Assembly: GCF_000026945.1 (NCBI RefSeq)
Contig: NC_012860.1
Location: forward strand, 1,612,001-1,676,000
DNA length: 64,000 nt
Reading direction: 5' to 3'
Source: Candida dubliniensis CD36
Taxonomy: Eukaryota > Ascomycota > Pichiomycetes > Serinales > Debaryomycetaceae
The translations under genes and the position numbers were made by a program. The notes under the pieces were generated by a model. It searched no databases, was not told where the DNA came from, and worked only from the letters and a program-made list of their open reading frames with translations. Numbering within the stretch: position 1 is the stretch's first letter; every line of letters begins with the position of its first letter. Shown one piece after another: positions 51,310 to 61,183 of the stretch.

Positions 51310-54126
51310 TCACCAACCAACAAATTGTCTTCCTACTGGTCTAAACACTCTTAACCTACCACTAGACATATCACTAATTTTGTAACTTCCTTTAATTATA
51401 TGCCCAGATTGATCTTGTTCTATGAGTTTGAATTTCTCTTTCACAGGATCAAATTCATATATCACAGCAGTATATGGCTCTCCTTCACCCAAGTTAGTCG
51501 ATTTATGACCAATTAATCCTTTATGTGAAAAACTTCCACCTCTAATATATAATATATCACCAGGAAGAACTTCACCTAATTTGGTGGAATTATTAACCGA
51601 TGGAGTTCTGACAACTTTATAAACCGTGACTCCAAATGATTTATTTCCAATAATTGGTAAAATATCTGAATTCAATTCAAAAAGATAACGAACAAAATCA
51701 TGATCCAATCTATCGCCTAACAATTGTGTAGCTTGATCTAAAATAGGGAAAGTTTGCCCTGTCGCCAATGGTGGTGTAGGTTTAACATATTGATTAATCA
51801 AACGTGCAGAATTTTCAGCATCATTAACGTCATAAGCAATTTCTATTACCAACTGAGACAAATCATACCACAATATGTAATAGTCTTTATATTCAACAGT
51901 TTTACCTCCTCTTTTGGTGAGGACATTACTATCAACTTCATAAATCACATCCGATCCAAGTTGAGAAGCTAACTCATCAGGTAATTCATCTTCAAGCCAC
52001 CAACCATTCATGGCAAAATTGCTTGAAAATTGTGAAGCAACAGTAGAATGTCTTCTCAACGATTTCGATCTTGAAATAGTCGAGTCCAATGATTTTCTTG
52101 TTGTCAGTACGTGTTCCTCGTCATTGGAACCAGCCAAACTTGGGAAATCGGTGGCAGCTCTCTTTGGTGGTTCTCCTACTGGTATCGGTGGTGGTGGTGG
52201 CGGACGCGAGTTTGGCACTGCTGTAGAAGGAATAGGTGGAACAGTAGCAGCGGGTCTACTACCAGATTGGGCTCTTTGTGGTAATTGGTGATGCGGTGGA
52301 GCACCTGCAAACTCAAAATCACCATCAGACAGAGATTCTTCGTCCTCTTCGTCCTCTTCAACGTGTTTACTTTGGAACGGGACAGGAACATTAGAGTCTG
52401 GAATTGGAGGTGCTTCTGCTGGAGCTGGGACTGGAGCTGAAGTAGGAGCTGGGACTGGAATAGGTGGAGCACGACTTGGAACAGGTGGGAGCTGCCCTTC
52501 CTGTTCAGAATCAACTTCTTGTACTTCAGTTTCGTCTGATGTATGATGTGGAGGAAGTGATGGTGGCGGTGGCGCAGGTACAGGAGCAACAGAAACAGGA
52601 GGAGCCTGTGGAATTTCATACTCTTTTCTTTCTTCATTTTTTGCAGCTTCAGATAAATCAGCGTCATAGCCTGCACCTTCAATTTCAGCCGTAATACCCT
52701 TCAGCAAGTTAATAGTTTTATCAGTACCTATCTCATTCTCCAAAGCATTAGAAGACACTTGATGGCGATCAATATCGGATTCTTCATCATCCTCTGCAAT
52801 TGATGAACTTTCGTGACTAAATTCCGAAGAAGCCAAATCACTGACTCTTGCAGGGATTGCTGAAGGAGGTACAGATATCTTATGTGAAGAGACTGACTTT
52901 GAAATTGGCGATGTTGGTGGTTCAGATGCCGGAGGGGCAGAGTCCCTTGGAGGACTAGTCACGGTATCAGATGATGGCTCCTTAGATGCTTCACGTTTCT
53001 TTTTACTTGGTGCTCTCTGTGGTGGAGCTCCAAAAGGTGTTGGCATTCCCATCATACCAAACATATTTCTACCACCAGAAATTTTTGCCATCCTTTCAAT
53101 TAATCTGCGTCGTTTATCTTCTTCGGTCTCCTCCTCCTCCTCCTCTTCTTCGCCTTCTTCTTCTTCATCACCAGCTTGAACATTTCTTTCGCCATAGTTT
53201 GGTTCATCTTTCTTATAATCACCTTCGGCATCTTCTCCATTAGCTTCAACAGCACTTGGTATAGGCCCTTCTGTTTCTTTTACAGTGTCATGAACTTTTG
53301 GGGGTTCATTATTTCTAGTTGGCAGGGTTGGTATATGGATAGACTCTCCAGTACCGTGTGCAGAAATCTCAGATGGAACATTGACATCTTGTTGAGTTTC
53401 TTTCAAATGTTTCAATTTTTCCCGTTCTTCAGCTTTTCTCTTGTTTCTTTCTTCTTTTCTTCTTATTGCCTCAGCTTCACGTTCGGCTTCCTCTTGTTGT
53501 TGTTTTTGAATCAAGGCGATACGTTCCTTCAATGACAACTTGGGGATTTCTTCTTCGGGTTTTTCCACCGGATCATCATGACTAGTAACAAGTGGCGCCT
53601 TGGAATCATGGAGTGGACGGGCAATCAAATAGCTATCGTCTCTCGGTTGTATTTTGGGGACATACGACGATGCACTAGCGCCCACAAATTGTTTCTTGAT
53701 ACTATAAGGATCAACTGGTTTAGAGGGAAAAGATTGGGGCATTGGTACTTTGGATGCATGGGACTCAATTGCTTTCAGAGCCGAGTGAACAGTTTCCGTT
53801 GGACTTCCGACAGGCTTTTCAATAGACTTTTTAGGTGAGTTTGTTTCAACGGGTGCTTCATTGGAGACAACATCATCGTTGGTAGTTTCAACTTTCAAAG
53901 GCTGTGCCAGTTTCAGTTCTTCAGGAATTATAGGTTGATCAGGATTCGCAGTTGGTTCATCTAACACTTCAACAAAATTCTTTGGGAACATTCCTTGTTT
54001 GCCGTCATATTCTCCAGAATACCATTCATCATTTTCTACTGAGATAATATTGATTATTGTACCAGCATCAAAATTCAAATCTTCGTCGTAATCTGATTTG
54101 TAATCAAAAATAGCCTTAACTTTCAT
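51310..54126 (-). CDS. BBC1: Bbc1-type SH3 actin-patch protein
   Basis: 938 residues. An N-terminal SH3 domain (about 1-58: VKAIFDYKSDYDEDLNFDAG, NDEWYSGEYDG, GMFPKNFVEVL) is followed by a Lys/Glu-rich coiled coil (about 190-245), acidic runs, proline-rich stretches (about 520-690, with PPPPPPIPVGEPP) and a conserved C-terminal globular domain (about 725-938) opening NGWWLEDELPDELASQLG and ending in RPVGRQFVGW. This matches S. cerevisiae Bbc1/Mti1, which binds Las17 and type I myosins and restrains Arp2/3 activation at endocytic patches. In S. cerevisiae it is next to PET130, and a PET130-like gene lies two genes away here. Confidence 0.9.
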   Translation of the reverse strand: MKVKAIFDYKSDYDEDLNFDAGTIINIISVENDEWYSGEYDGKQGMFPKNFVEVLDEPTANPDQPIIPEELKLAQPLKVETTNDDVVSNEAPVETNSPKKSIEKPVGSPTETVHSALKAIESHASKVPMPQSFPSKPVDPYSIKKQFVGASASSYVPKIQPRDDSYLIARPLHDSKAPLVTSHDDPVEKPEEEIPKLSLKERIALIQKQQQEEAEREAEAIRRKEERNKRKAEEREKLKHLKETQQDVNVPSEISAHGTGESIHIPTLPTRNNEPPKVHDTVKETEGPIPSAVEANGEDAEGDYKKDEPNYGERNVQAGDEEEEGEEEEEEEETEEDKRRRLIERMAKISGGRNMFGMMGMPTPFGAPPQRAPSKKKREASKEPSSDTVTSPPRDSAPPASEPPTSPISKSVSSHKISVPPSAIPARVSDLASSEFSHESSSIAEDDEESDIDRHQVSSNALENEIGTDKTINLLKGITAEIEGAGYDADLSEAAKNEERKEYEIPQAPPVSVAPVPAPPPPSLPPHHTSDETEVQEVDSEQEGQLPPVPSRAPPIPVPAPTSAPVPAPAEAPPIPDSNVPVPFQSKHVEEDEEDEESLSDGDFEFAGAPPHHQLPQRAQSGSRPAATVPPIPSTAVPNSRPPPPPPIPVGEPPKRAATDFPSLAGSNDEEHVLTTRKSLDSTISRSKSLRRHSTVASQFSSNFAMNGWWLEDELPDELASQLGSDVIYEVDSNVLTKRGGKTVEYKDYYILWYDLSQLVIEIAYDVNDAENSARLINQYVKPTPPLATGQTFPILDQATQLLGDRLDHDFVRYLFELNSDILPIIGNKSFGVTVYKVVRTPSVNNSTKLGEVLPGDILYIRGGSFSHKGLIGHKSTNLGEGEPYTAVIYEFDPVKEKFKLIEQDQSGHIIKGSYKISDMSSGRLRVFRPVGRQFVGW

Positions 54127-54676
54127 AATGGATGAATTGAATTAAAACAAAAAAAAAAAAAGAATTGAAAACAAAGAATAAATTGAATTGGATTGAAAAG
54201 AGGAAAAAGATAATAATATAAAGAATTATGGAGTTATAAGTAGTGTTGGAGATAATCGAGCAATCCAATTGAAGAGTAACAAAAGAAGTAAAAAAAAAAA
54301 AAAACAAAAAAGGTGTGATTCTGTCAACGGGTTTTAAAAGAAAAACAATACAGACGTAAGAAGAAGGAGACAACGGGAATTTCATTGCATTGGATTCAAC
54401 AACAACTTAGGCAAAAAGAAAAATAGGAGACATTCAAATTATAAAGCGGCACGTCTACTACCACCGCACCTACCATTGTCGTCTTATTCTCCTTCAACTA
54501 CTTTGCACCGCCTACAATTCCTACTACAAAGCGCCCGTGCCCGCATTGTCGCACCGGATGAGAAAGAGAGAGAAAAAAAAAAACAAAACGCTCCAGATGC
54601 CGAAAACTGAAAAGAATAAATAAACATTGAAATCCAACTCCACATTATCAGGTTGAATCAATTGCAAGATAATAAT
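54127..54676. promoter_or_regulatory. Divergent BBC1 - SWD2 promoter region
   Basis: 0.55 kb. A-rich on the BBC1 side, while 54440-54560 is unusually GC-rich for this window (ACCGCACC, GCGCCCGTGCCCGC), which could hold factor sites. No gene recognised. Confidence 0.5.
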
Positions 54677-55771
54677 ATGAATAATCCAAGACTGGTCAAT
54701 AATAGTTATTCCATGTTAAATTCCAACGGCTCTAACTCAGTATATATTAACGGGACAACACTAGCGACTTTACAACCAGCCAAATCCTTCAATTATCATC
54801 AAGGTGCATCCATCACATCTCTAGACTTTGATGATGCTGGACAATTCCTAATATCTTCAGGAATAGACAAGTCTATCCAATTATACGACTGCTATAAGGG
54901 GACACATTCTAAAGATATACAATCACAGAAATATGGAGCACATTCTGCTAGATTCACCCATGAAGAATTGAATTGTCTATATGCATCGACACCAGAACCC
55001 AGTGATAACAATGAAAATGCCATTAGATATCTTTCTTTATCGAATAATCGTTACATAAGATATTTCAAAGGTCATAAAGCTCAAGTAAGCTCCATAGAAG
55101 TAAACCCCGTTGACAATACTTTTCTAAGTTCAAGCTACGATGGGACTGTCAAATTGTGGGAATTAAAGTCATCCTCAGCCGTGGGGAATCTTGAAATTGG
55201 ACAAAATTCAGTAATTGGGTTTGACCCCCAGGGAGTGGTTTTTGCCATTGGGAAATATTCTCAAAATGAAACTGGAGCAGTGTCCATATATGACTTGAAA
55301 ACATTTGACAAGGCACCTTTCTTGCATGTGGAAATACCCATCTTGCCAGGACAAATATGGAATAAATTAGAATTCTCCAACAATGGCAAGCTTATTCTTA
55401 TTTCTACCGATTCTGCCGAACATTATGTACTCGATTCATACCTGGGAGAACTATTGGCTGTTGTTAGATTAGCTATTGGGAGTGTTGCTAGTAAAAACTG
55501 GATGTCATTTAAATACCCTTATACTGGGTGCTGTACATTTTCTCCCTGTGGCAAATATTTGATGGTGGGTACACCCAAATCTACGATAAATATTTATGAT
55601 GTATCCAATCTACACAATTCCAACAACAGACCAGTGATATTATCTAGAACAAACCACATTCTACAAAGTTCCAATGGTATTCCCAAAATTGTTTCTTTCA
55701 GTCCTAAAATGTTTACTTTAGCAACTGCAGATACAACAGTAACCTTATGGCTGCTACCAGAAAAAGTGTAA
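54677..55771 (+). CDS. SWD2: WD40 subunit of COMPASS and CPF
   Basis: 364 residues from the first ATG (MNNPRL); an in-frame TTG 24 nt earlier is rejected. It is a seven-bladed WD40 protein: ITSLDFDDAGQFLISSGIDK, YFKGHKAQVSSIEVNPVDN, FLSSSYDGTVKLWEL and a last blade ending TTVTLWLLPE. The order and the Asn/Ser-rich N-terminus fit Swd2, shared by the Set1 H3K4 methyltransferase complex and the cleavage and polyadenylation factor; it is essential in S. cerevisiae (329 residues). Confidence 0.88.
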   Translation: MNNPRLVNNSYSMLNSNGSNSVYINGTTLATLQPAKSFNYHQGASITSLDFDDAGQFLISSGIDKSIQLYDCYKGTHSKDIQSQKYGAHSARFTHEELNCLYASTPEPSDNNENAIRYLSLSNNRYIRYFKGHKAQVSSIEVNPVDNTFLSSSYDGTVKLWELKSSSAVGNLEIGQNSVIGFDPQGVVFAIGKYSQNETGAVSIYDLKTFDKAPFLHVEIPILPGQIWNKLEFSNNGKLILISTDSAEHYVLDSYLGELLAVVRLAIGSVASKNWMSFKYPYTGCCTFSPCGKYLMVGTPKSTINIYDVSNLHNSNNRPVILSRTNHILQSSNGIPKIVSFSPKMFTLATADTTVTLWLLPEKV

Positions 55772-56030
55772 CCAGTAGAAAGTGGTTGATTCTACATCAC
55801 CCTAAATTATATAGGATTTTGGTAGATGAAGAACATAAAATGCGTATATTCTTAATAGGACCCCCAGTTCTTTTTCTTCGACCGGATGTCGAGAGAGAGG
55901 GAAGGAATTGGAGTGGTTTTATATACCCAAATAAGTCGTGTACATCGCCCAAGCATTGAAATGGGATTTAACAAATTATTGCAAAGAAAACCCCCTACCA
56001 TCCTATGTAGAAGACTGGTAGCCAGTCCAA

Positions 56031-56975
56031 ATGAATAACTCGATACGACAATTTTTAAACAAATCTAAAACAGATGTAATATCTTCCAATGTAAAATACA
56101 TTATTCCTCAACAAGTGTCTTTTCCAACTAATTTACAACCTCCGACACTGGCATTCAATTCATATACAAACAAGTTTAAAAATGCCCAGGATTTTTATGA
56201 CAACAAACAACCAATTCCATTTCAAACCAATACTTTGCCTAAAGATCGATCGGAAATACGAGGAGTTGATAGTTCTATTCATAGGTTTATATTTAATAAA
56301 TTGAAGTGGAAAGAATATCCTCCTATATTGAAAAATGACTTTATGATGATTCAATTCTTCCCTCATCATCATATTATTTCCAATTTTAGAAAATCTAATA
56401 TTGCCTTTGCAGTGAATATTTATACAATCCCATTATTCAATGATATCAGACTTAGAGATGCAATGGCAAGGTATAAAGGTCGATATTCGAGTTTACAATT
56501 TTTCAAAACCAAAACTCTGCCCATCCAATCAGCATGTGGGAGGTCTCAGACAAAGAAACTATTTAGAGAATTGTTCGTTAAGGCATTACAAACACTGGGG
56601 GTAATAAACCAAGAAGAAAATACAACCACAACAGTTACTGATAAATTGAGAGGAGTTTATGCTATTCATATCTATAAAGTTCCGATTACTATAGAACAAA
56701 AAGAGAAAGTAGTCCAACACTATTCAACATTGATAAAAAAGATTACCACGGATCAAAATACTTGGAATACATTAAGCCAGGCAGCTCGCAGAAGCAAATC
56801 CATGAATTTACTGTCAGTATTACAGAATGTCACATTTAGTTGGAAGGTTGGTGATTGTAAAGATGATCGAATTAGATTTCCTTTTATCAATATGACTGAT
56901 ATCGAATCGAAAAAACTGGAACATACAAAACGGTTTAAGAAAAATACTGCTAATAAACGAAAGAATAAAAAATGA
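56031..56975 (+). CDS. Putative mitochondrial protein, PET130-like
   Basis: 314 residues from ATG (MNNSIRQFLNKSKTDV). The N-terminus is basic and Ser/Asn-rich with few acids, fitting mitochondrial import; the C-terminus is strongly basic (KRFKKNTANKRKNKK). No catalytic motif is recognised. Conserved-looking segments include SSIHRFIFNKLKWKEYPPIL, ACGRSQTKKLFRELFVKAL and GVYAIHIYKVP. In S. cerevisiae PET130 (YJL023C), required for respiratory growth, is next to BBC1 (YJL020C); here BBC1 is one gene away, and the size and basic character agree. The name is therefore a synteny-based suggestion. A mitoribosome or mtDNA-expression role would be a guess. Confidence 0.7.
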   Translation: MNNSIRQFLNKSKTDVISSNVKYIIPQQVSFPTNLQPPTLAFNSYTNKFKNAQDFYDNKQPIPFQTNTLPKDRSEIRGVDSSIHRFIFNKLKWKEYPPILKNDFMMIQFFPHHHIISNFRKSNIAFAVNIYTIPLFNDIRLRDAMARYKGRYSSLQFFKTKTLPIQSACGRSQTKKLFRELFVKALQTLGVINQEENTTTTVTDKLRGVYAIHIYKVPITIEQKEKVVQHYSTLIKKITTDQNTWNTLSQAARRSKSMNLLSVLQNVTFSWKVGDCKDDRIRFPFINMTDIESKKLEHTKRFKKNTANKRKNKK

Positions 56976-56994
56976 ATAAAATGAATTAGTACTA

Positions 56995-58212
56995 CTATAT
57001 ATTAGCCCAATCTGGATAGTCAGTTTCAAAATGATAATTATCATATTTGAAGCTTAATGCATGTAACCATACCATTGAATTCAGTTTATATTCTGTATCA
57101 ATTAAAGATCTTTTACATTCATTGCAATTGATCAGTTTTTGTTGAGCCAACATTTCAACATGACCCTTCCTTAATTTCAGGAGCAGATCTTTTAATTTTT
57201 CATCATTATGCCAATCAATGATTTCTAGTAAATTTATATGAGAATCAACAATAGTTAAGTTGTTCTTGTCATTGAAATTCTCAAACTGGGGATACTTAAC
57301 AAACAATTTACTATACAATTGCCTCTCAATATTGCATTTCTGTAATGTAAGTTGATTCTTTTGTTTATCTGGTTGATAAAATGAATCATTAACAATCGGG
57401 AACCCTAAGTTACGTAGATGAATTCTTATTTGATGAAATTTCCCCGTTATGGGAATACATTTAATCAAACTTTGATCCAAACATGCATTATATTTGATTT
57501 GTTCAAATACTGTTGTTGAATCCGTCGGTAATTCCTCCATATTTCCTGACATTAAATATCCATTCATATTAACGGCAAATATTGGACATCGATATTGATG
57601 TATACCTTCAGGAAATTTACCAGAAACTCGGGCCAAATATGTTTTCTTTGTGTGTTGTTTAGAATCTCTCATTAATTTCAGAAATTTCACTCCACCATTC
57701 TTAGTCTTTGCAAGAACAAGAACTCCTGATGTCACTTTATCTAATCTATGACAAGTCCAAATAGAATCCATATTATATTGTTGTTTGATTATTTCTGATA
57801 ATGAATTATGATAGTAATTGCCTGTTGGGTGTGTTGGTATACCAGATGGTTTGTCCACTACTAATATCTCATTATCTTCATATATCAGTTTAATAATGTC
57901 ATTATACCATGGTATAGGTGGTTCATGTCGATGTTTGGTATGACATATTATATCCTTCTCATCAAGCTTTCTTTTAGTTAGTTTATCGACACCTGTTAAA
58001 ATTGATTGGTCATTAGGTTTATTGCTGTTGGTGACAATGTATAATTTCTCTGATTCAATATCATCAAGAATATTTTCTTCACATTCTCCAAAATCAGATT
58101 CATAAATATCAATGATAGTTTTTCCTTCCCATCTTTTCTTAACAAATGTTTGAAAGTCTGTATAGTATGGTATTACTTTTCTAATGTTATTCTCAACAAT
58201 ATATTTTGACAT
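56995..58212 (-). CDS. PUS6: RluA-family pseudouridine synthase, probably Pus6 (tRNA position 31)
   Basis: 405 residues, close to the 404 of S. cerevisiae Pus6. The catalytic motif is HRLDKVTSGVLVLAKT with Asp158, and VVDKPSGIPTHPTG and the C-terminal ITGKFHQIRIHLRNLGFPIVND stretch also belong to the RluA core. It isomerises uridine to pseudouridine; Pus6 acts on U31 of tRNAs in cytosol and mitochondria. Length excludes Pus5 and, with no deaminase domain, Rib2; Pus9 remains possible. It ends only 19 bp from the convergent PET130-like stop. Confidence 0.83.
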   Translation of the reverse strand: MSKYIVENNIRKVIPYYTDFQTFVKKRWEGKTIIDIYESDFGECEENILDDIESEKLYIVTNSNKPNDQSILTGVDKLTKRKLDEKDIICHTKHRHEPPIPWYNDIIKLIYEDNEILVVDKPSGIPTHPTGNYYHNSLSEIIKQQYNMDSIWTCHRLDKVTSGVLVLAKTKNGGVKFLKLMRDSKQHTKKTYLARVSGKFPEGIHQYRCPIFAVNMNGYLMSGNMEELPTDSTTVFEQIKYNACLDQSLIKCIPITGKFHQIRIHLRNLGFPIVNDSFYQPDKQKNQLTLQKCNIERQLYSKLFVKYPQFENFNDKNNLTIVDSHINLLEIIDWHNDEKLKDLLLKLRKGHVEMLAQQKLINCNECKRSLIDTEYKLNSMVWLHALSFKYDNYHFETDYPDWANI

Positions 58213-58701
58213 TTATGGATAGCTTCATAGAGATTCTTTTCCTTTTTTTTTTTTTTTTTTTTCAACTTTTGATTGATATTTTTTTCTTCTTCTGTGTTAT
58301 TGAAAATTGGTTATATTAATATTCCAAATACAATCACAAGATATTCATATATGTAACAGTTTAGAGTCATTCAAATGATAACATAATTGGCCAAATTTCT
58401 TCTTTGTTTCAGTGCAATTGTTATACACTTGAGGGTGATGAACTCATTTCGTAACATTGATGATACTCTTTTATAGTTGACTGCTACCAATTTTTTTGGA
58501 ACCGCCCCAAATAACAGGATCAAAATGTTCTTACCTCACATTGCTAAAATGTTTGGGAATATTAACCAATTCTTATCTTTGAATAATCAATATAAATAAA
58601 GTTTTTTTTTTTTTTTAATAAATCCTATAAAGTAAGGTATACAACGAGAAATGAAACTAACGATAATAATCTAAAAAATAACTATTCAGAGATTGCTTTT
58701 A
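58213..58701. other. PUS6 upstream and Pry-like 3' region
   Basis: 0.49 kb with T runs at 58242-58262 and 58603-58617. No gene recognised. Confidence 0.5.
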
Positions 58702-59245
58702 TTATGGGAATACATTTTTAGAACCTTGACCAATGACATTACCATAAGGATCGTATTCACAAACAACATAAAGCCCCCAATTTGATTTTCTACAATCTTT
58801 ATAAGCACAACCAACTTTAGTACTACCTTTCCAAATCACTTGAGTGAAATGATTATAAACAAACGATGCATCATTATACAGAATTGGTTCGTCAACCCAT
58901 GCTGCAACAGTAGATGGTCCATCTTTAAATCCAGCAGCTAAATTTTCTCCAAATTTACCATGAGTATGGGTTAAAACTCCAGAACAATCATAATTATCAG
59001 CATTATTTTTAGCATAATTATAAGTATCAACATCCCAAGATAATTCACCAACTTTATGTTGAGCTCTATATTTGTTATGGGCATCCAAAATTGAACTTGC
59101 AAATGAAGCATCAATACCATCACATTGTGAAATAGCAGCATAAATATCACCTGATGAGGAGGAAGAGGAGGAAGATGAGGTTGAAGAAGAGTCTGTATTT
59201 GAACTTGAAGGTTGTTGTTGGACAATTGTGGAAGATGAAGCAGAG

Positions 59246-59294
<49 letters not shown>

Positions 59295-59928
59295 CAGAGT
59301 CTAAGCCAGAACCAAACCCTGTGCCTTGATCATTATTACCTTGCGAGCCAATATTCGATGCAGCAGCAGCTACGGGTTGAGCTGAATCCGGACTATTAGA
59401 ACCAGCAGCTGGAGATCCTTGTTGTTGTTGCTGCTGTTGTTGTGAAGAAGAAGAAGATGGAGTTGATGAAGAACTTCCCGATCCAAACAATCCACTCAAG
59501 AAAGATAAGAAACCATTCCCAGAAGACGTAGAAGAAGATGATGATGATGAAGAAGGACTTGTTGAAGCTGGTGCGGTAGATTCAGTGTTGCTATTACTAG
59601 TACTGTCACTTCCTCCAAAGAAACTATTGAATAAATTACTCAACCATCCATTAGATGAAGAAGTAGAACTTTGTGGAGTACTTGCTGCGTTTGAAGCGGG
59701 TGGTGCAGGTGCTGGAGCTGCAGGTGCTGGAGCAGAAGCAGAAGCAGAATCTGGAGCAGGAGCTGCTGCTGCTTGTTGAACATTAGCAGTAGCAGCAACA
59801 GCAGCAGTTGAACCTGCTGCTATTTGTGAATTCGTAACTGTTTGCCAAACTGTAATAATTGCTGGAGCGGAATGAACATTCGCGAGAAGATAACATAAAA
59901 TTATCAGTAAAATATAATTCTGTTTCAT
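58702..59928 (-). CDS. Secreted Pry/CAP-superfamily (SCP/PR-1) protein
   Basis: 408 residues. A signal peptide (about 1-20, ILLIILCYLLANVHS) is followed by a long Ala/Pro/Ser/Gln/Gly linker (about 40-255) and a C-terminal CAP domain (about 265-408) with its signatures LDAHNKYRAQH, THTHGKFGENLAAG, VYNHFTQVIWKGSTKVGCA and YVVCEYDPYGN. The linker contains an SG dipeptide run coded by GAGCCA-type repeats (59238-59303). Fungal Pry proteins bind and export sterols and lipids; Candida members such as Rbe1 and Rbt4 are linked to virulence. The CAP His and Glu residues are present. No GPI signal, so probably soluble. I cannot say which of the Candida Pry paralogues it is. Confidence 0.9.
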
Positions 59929-60470
59929 TGTTGGAGAATAGGGTAGAATTGAGGAACTATTAATAAAACAAGGGGAAGGAGGGAGATTGTTCCTTAAAAT
60001 ATATAAAAGTTATTAATAAAAGTTTGACTTGAAGCTAAAAGAATCAAAAAAAGAAGTAGAAATGATAGAATAAGATGAAAATGAAATTCTATATATAAGA
60101 AATTTAATAAAAAAAAAAAAGGGAGAAAGAAAACCTGAATTTGTGTTGTTAATATAAGTTGGCAATACTTTTGAAAATTTATATTTGTCTATATAAGGTA
60201 AATTTCTTTATAAGCCCAACCCACTGTATGTATACCTTATACAATAATAAGATGAATCTTCATAAAGTCAAATTGTGAATTTACAAAGGCTGCGAAAATA
60301 AGAGAACCGAAAAAAAAAAAAATAAAAAATAATTTACCCAATTAGGAAATTACCGTTTTTGTTCACTAAAATTCAAATACAAATTCTTTGACTAATTAGG
60401 AAATGCTTATTCAATTTATGAATACTTGGTACAAGTTCATATTAACTGATGTTGTTAATGTTCATATAGT
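59929..60470. promoter_or_regulatory. Pry-like gene promoter region
   Basis: 0.54 kb. A TATATAA-like element near 59999-60007 is placed for minus-strand transcription of the Pry-like gene. A runs at 60111-60120 and 60310-60322. No gene recognised. Confidence 0.45.
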
Positions 60471-60677
60471 ATGGTCTTCCAAGAAAATAGTGGTAGTTCT
60501 TCTTCTTTAACTACGGCAATTTCACTGTGTCAAGACAACATCAAGCAAGCAAATCACCCCCTCCTCGAGAAAATCTTCATTAAAATTATAGACAAAGAAA
60601 CCTTGAGTGGGGCAGATCAACTAGCACTGTTTTGCTTCATATTGTTGTGGTTTGCATATTCATTGTGTCTATTATAA
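60471..60677 (+). CDS. Possible small tail-anchored protein
   Basis: 68 codons from ATG to TAA. The first 48 residues are polar and mixed (QENSGSSSS, then a helical KQANHPLLEKIFIKIIDKET), and the last 20 form one hydrophobic segment (LALFCFILLWFAYSLCLL). That is the layout of a small tail-anchored membrane protein. Composition is less biased than random AT-rich frames, which speaks for coding. No family recognised. A poly-G run begins 22 bp after the stop. Confidence 0.35.
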   Translation: MVFQENSGSSSSLTTAISLCQDNIKQANHPLLEKIFIKIIDKETLSGADQLALFCFILLWFAYSLCLL

Positions 60678-61183
60678 TCTTCATACACATCTTAATAATG
60701 GGGGGGGGGGGGGTCAATTATAGTTTAGTCTTCTCTTCTTATTCTTATATCTAACTATTATGTTCCTTCTTCTAGCTTATTGTTGATGTATAGCTTATAT
60801 GAAAAGACAATAAAAAGAATTAAGAATAAACTTCATACAAGTAATCGTACACACTTGCCTCTTCTATTATTGATACTATATTCGGAAATGATTTGTTATA
60901 ACCATTTTAGTCAGTTAATTAATTGTAATTCTAGGCTTAGTGGTAATAAGTACCGAAGTAAAGAAAATCTTGTATTTGAATAAATGTAATCTCGCCTATA
61001 ATAATTGTAATAACGAACCCTGAAACACTCAATACTAAAGAAGTAGAAGAAGTAAAAAAAAAAAAAAGAACTATATCTCTGGAAAATCACTGATTAAGTC
61101 AATCTCTCTATAACGCTCTACACCATAATGTCTATCGTAATTTATCCTCATCTGTCCTTATCACACTGTCCTAGTTTTTGGGG
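60678..61183. other. Spacer before APL3, with poly-G run
   Basis: A run of 14 G at 60700-60713, then AT-rich sequence, with a weak 67-codon frame at 60780-60983 (first ATG at 60783) that I do not support as a gene. The APL3 stop follows. Confidence 0.5.

Noticed and set aside
55747..55959. 70-codon frame overlapping the SWD2 end
   Set aside because: It overlaps SWD2 codons and has no recognised motif; the gap to the next gene is only 259 bp.
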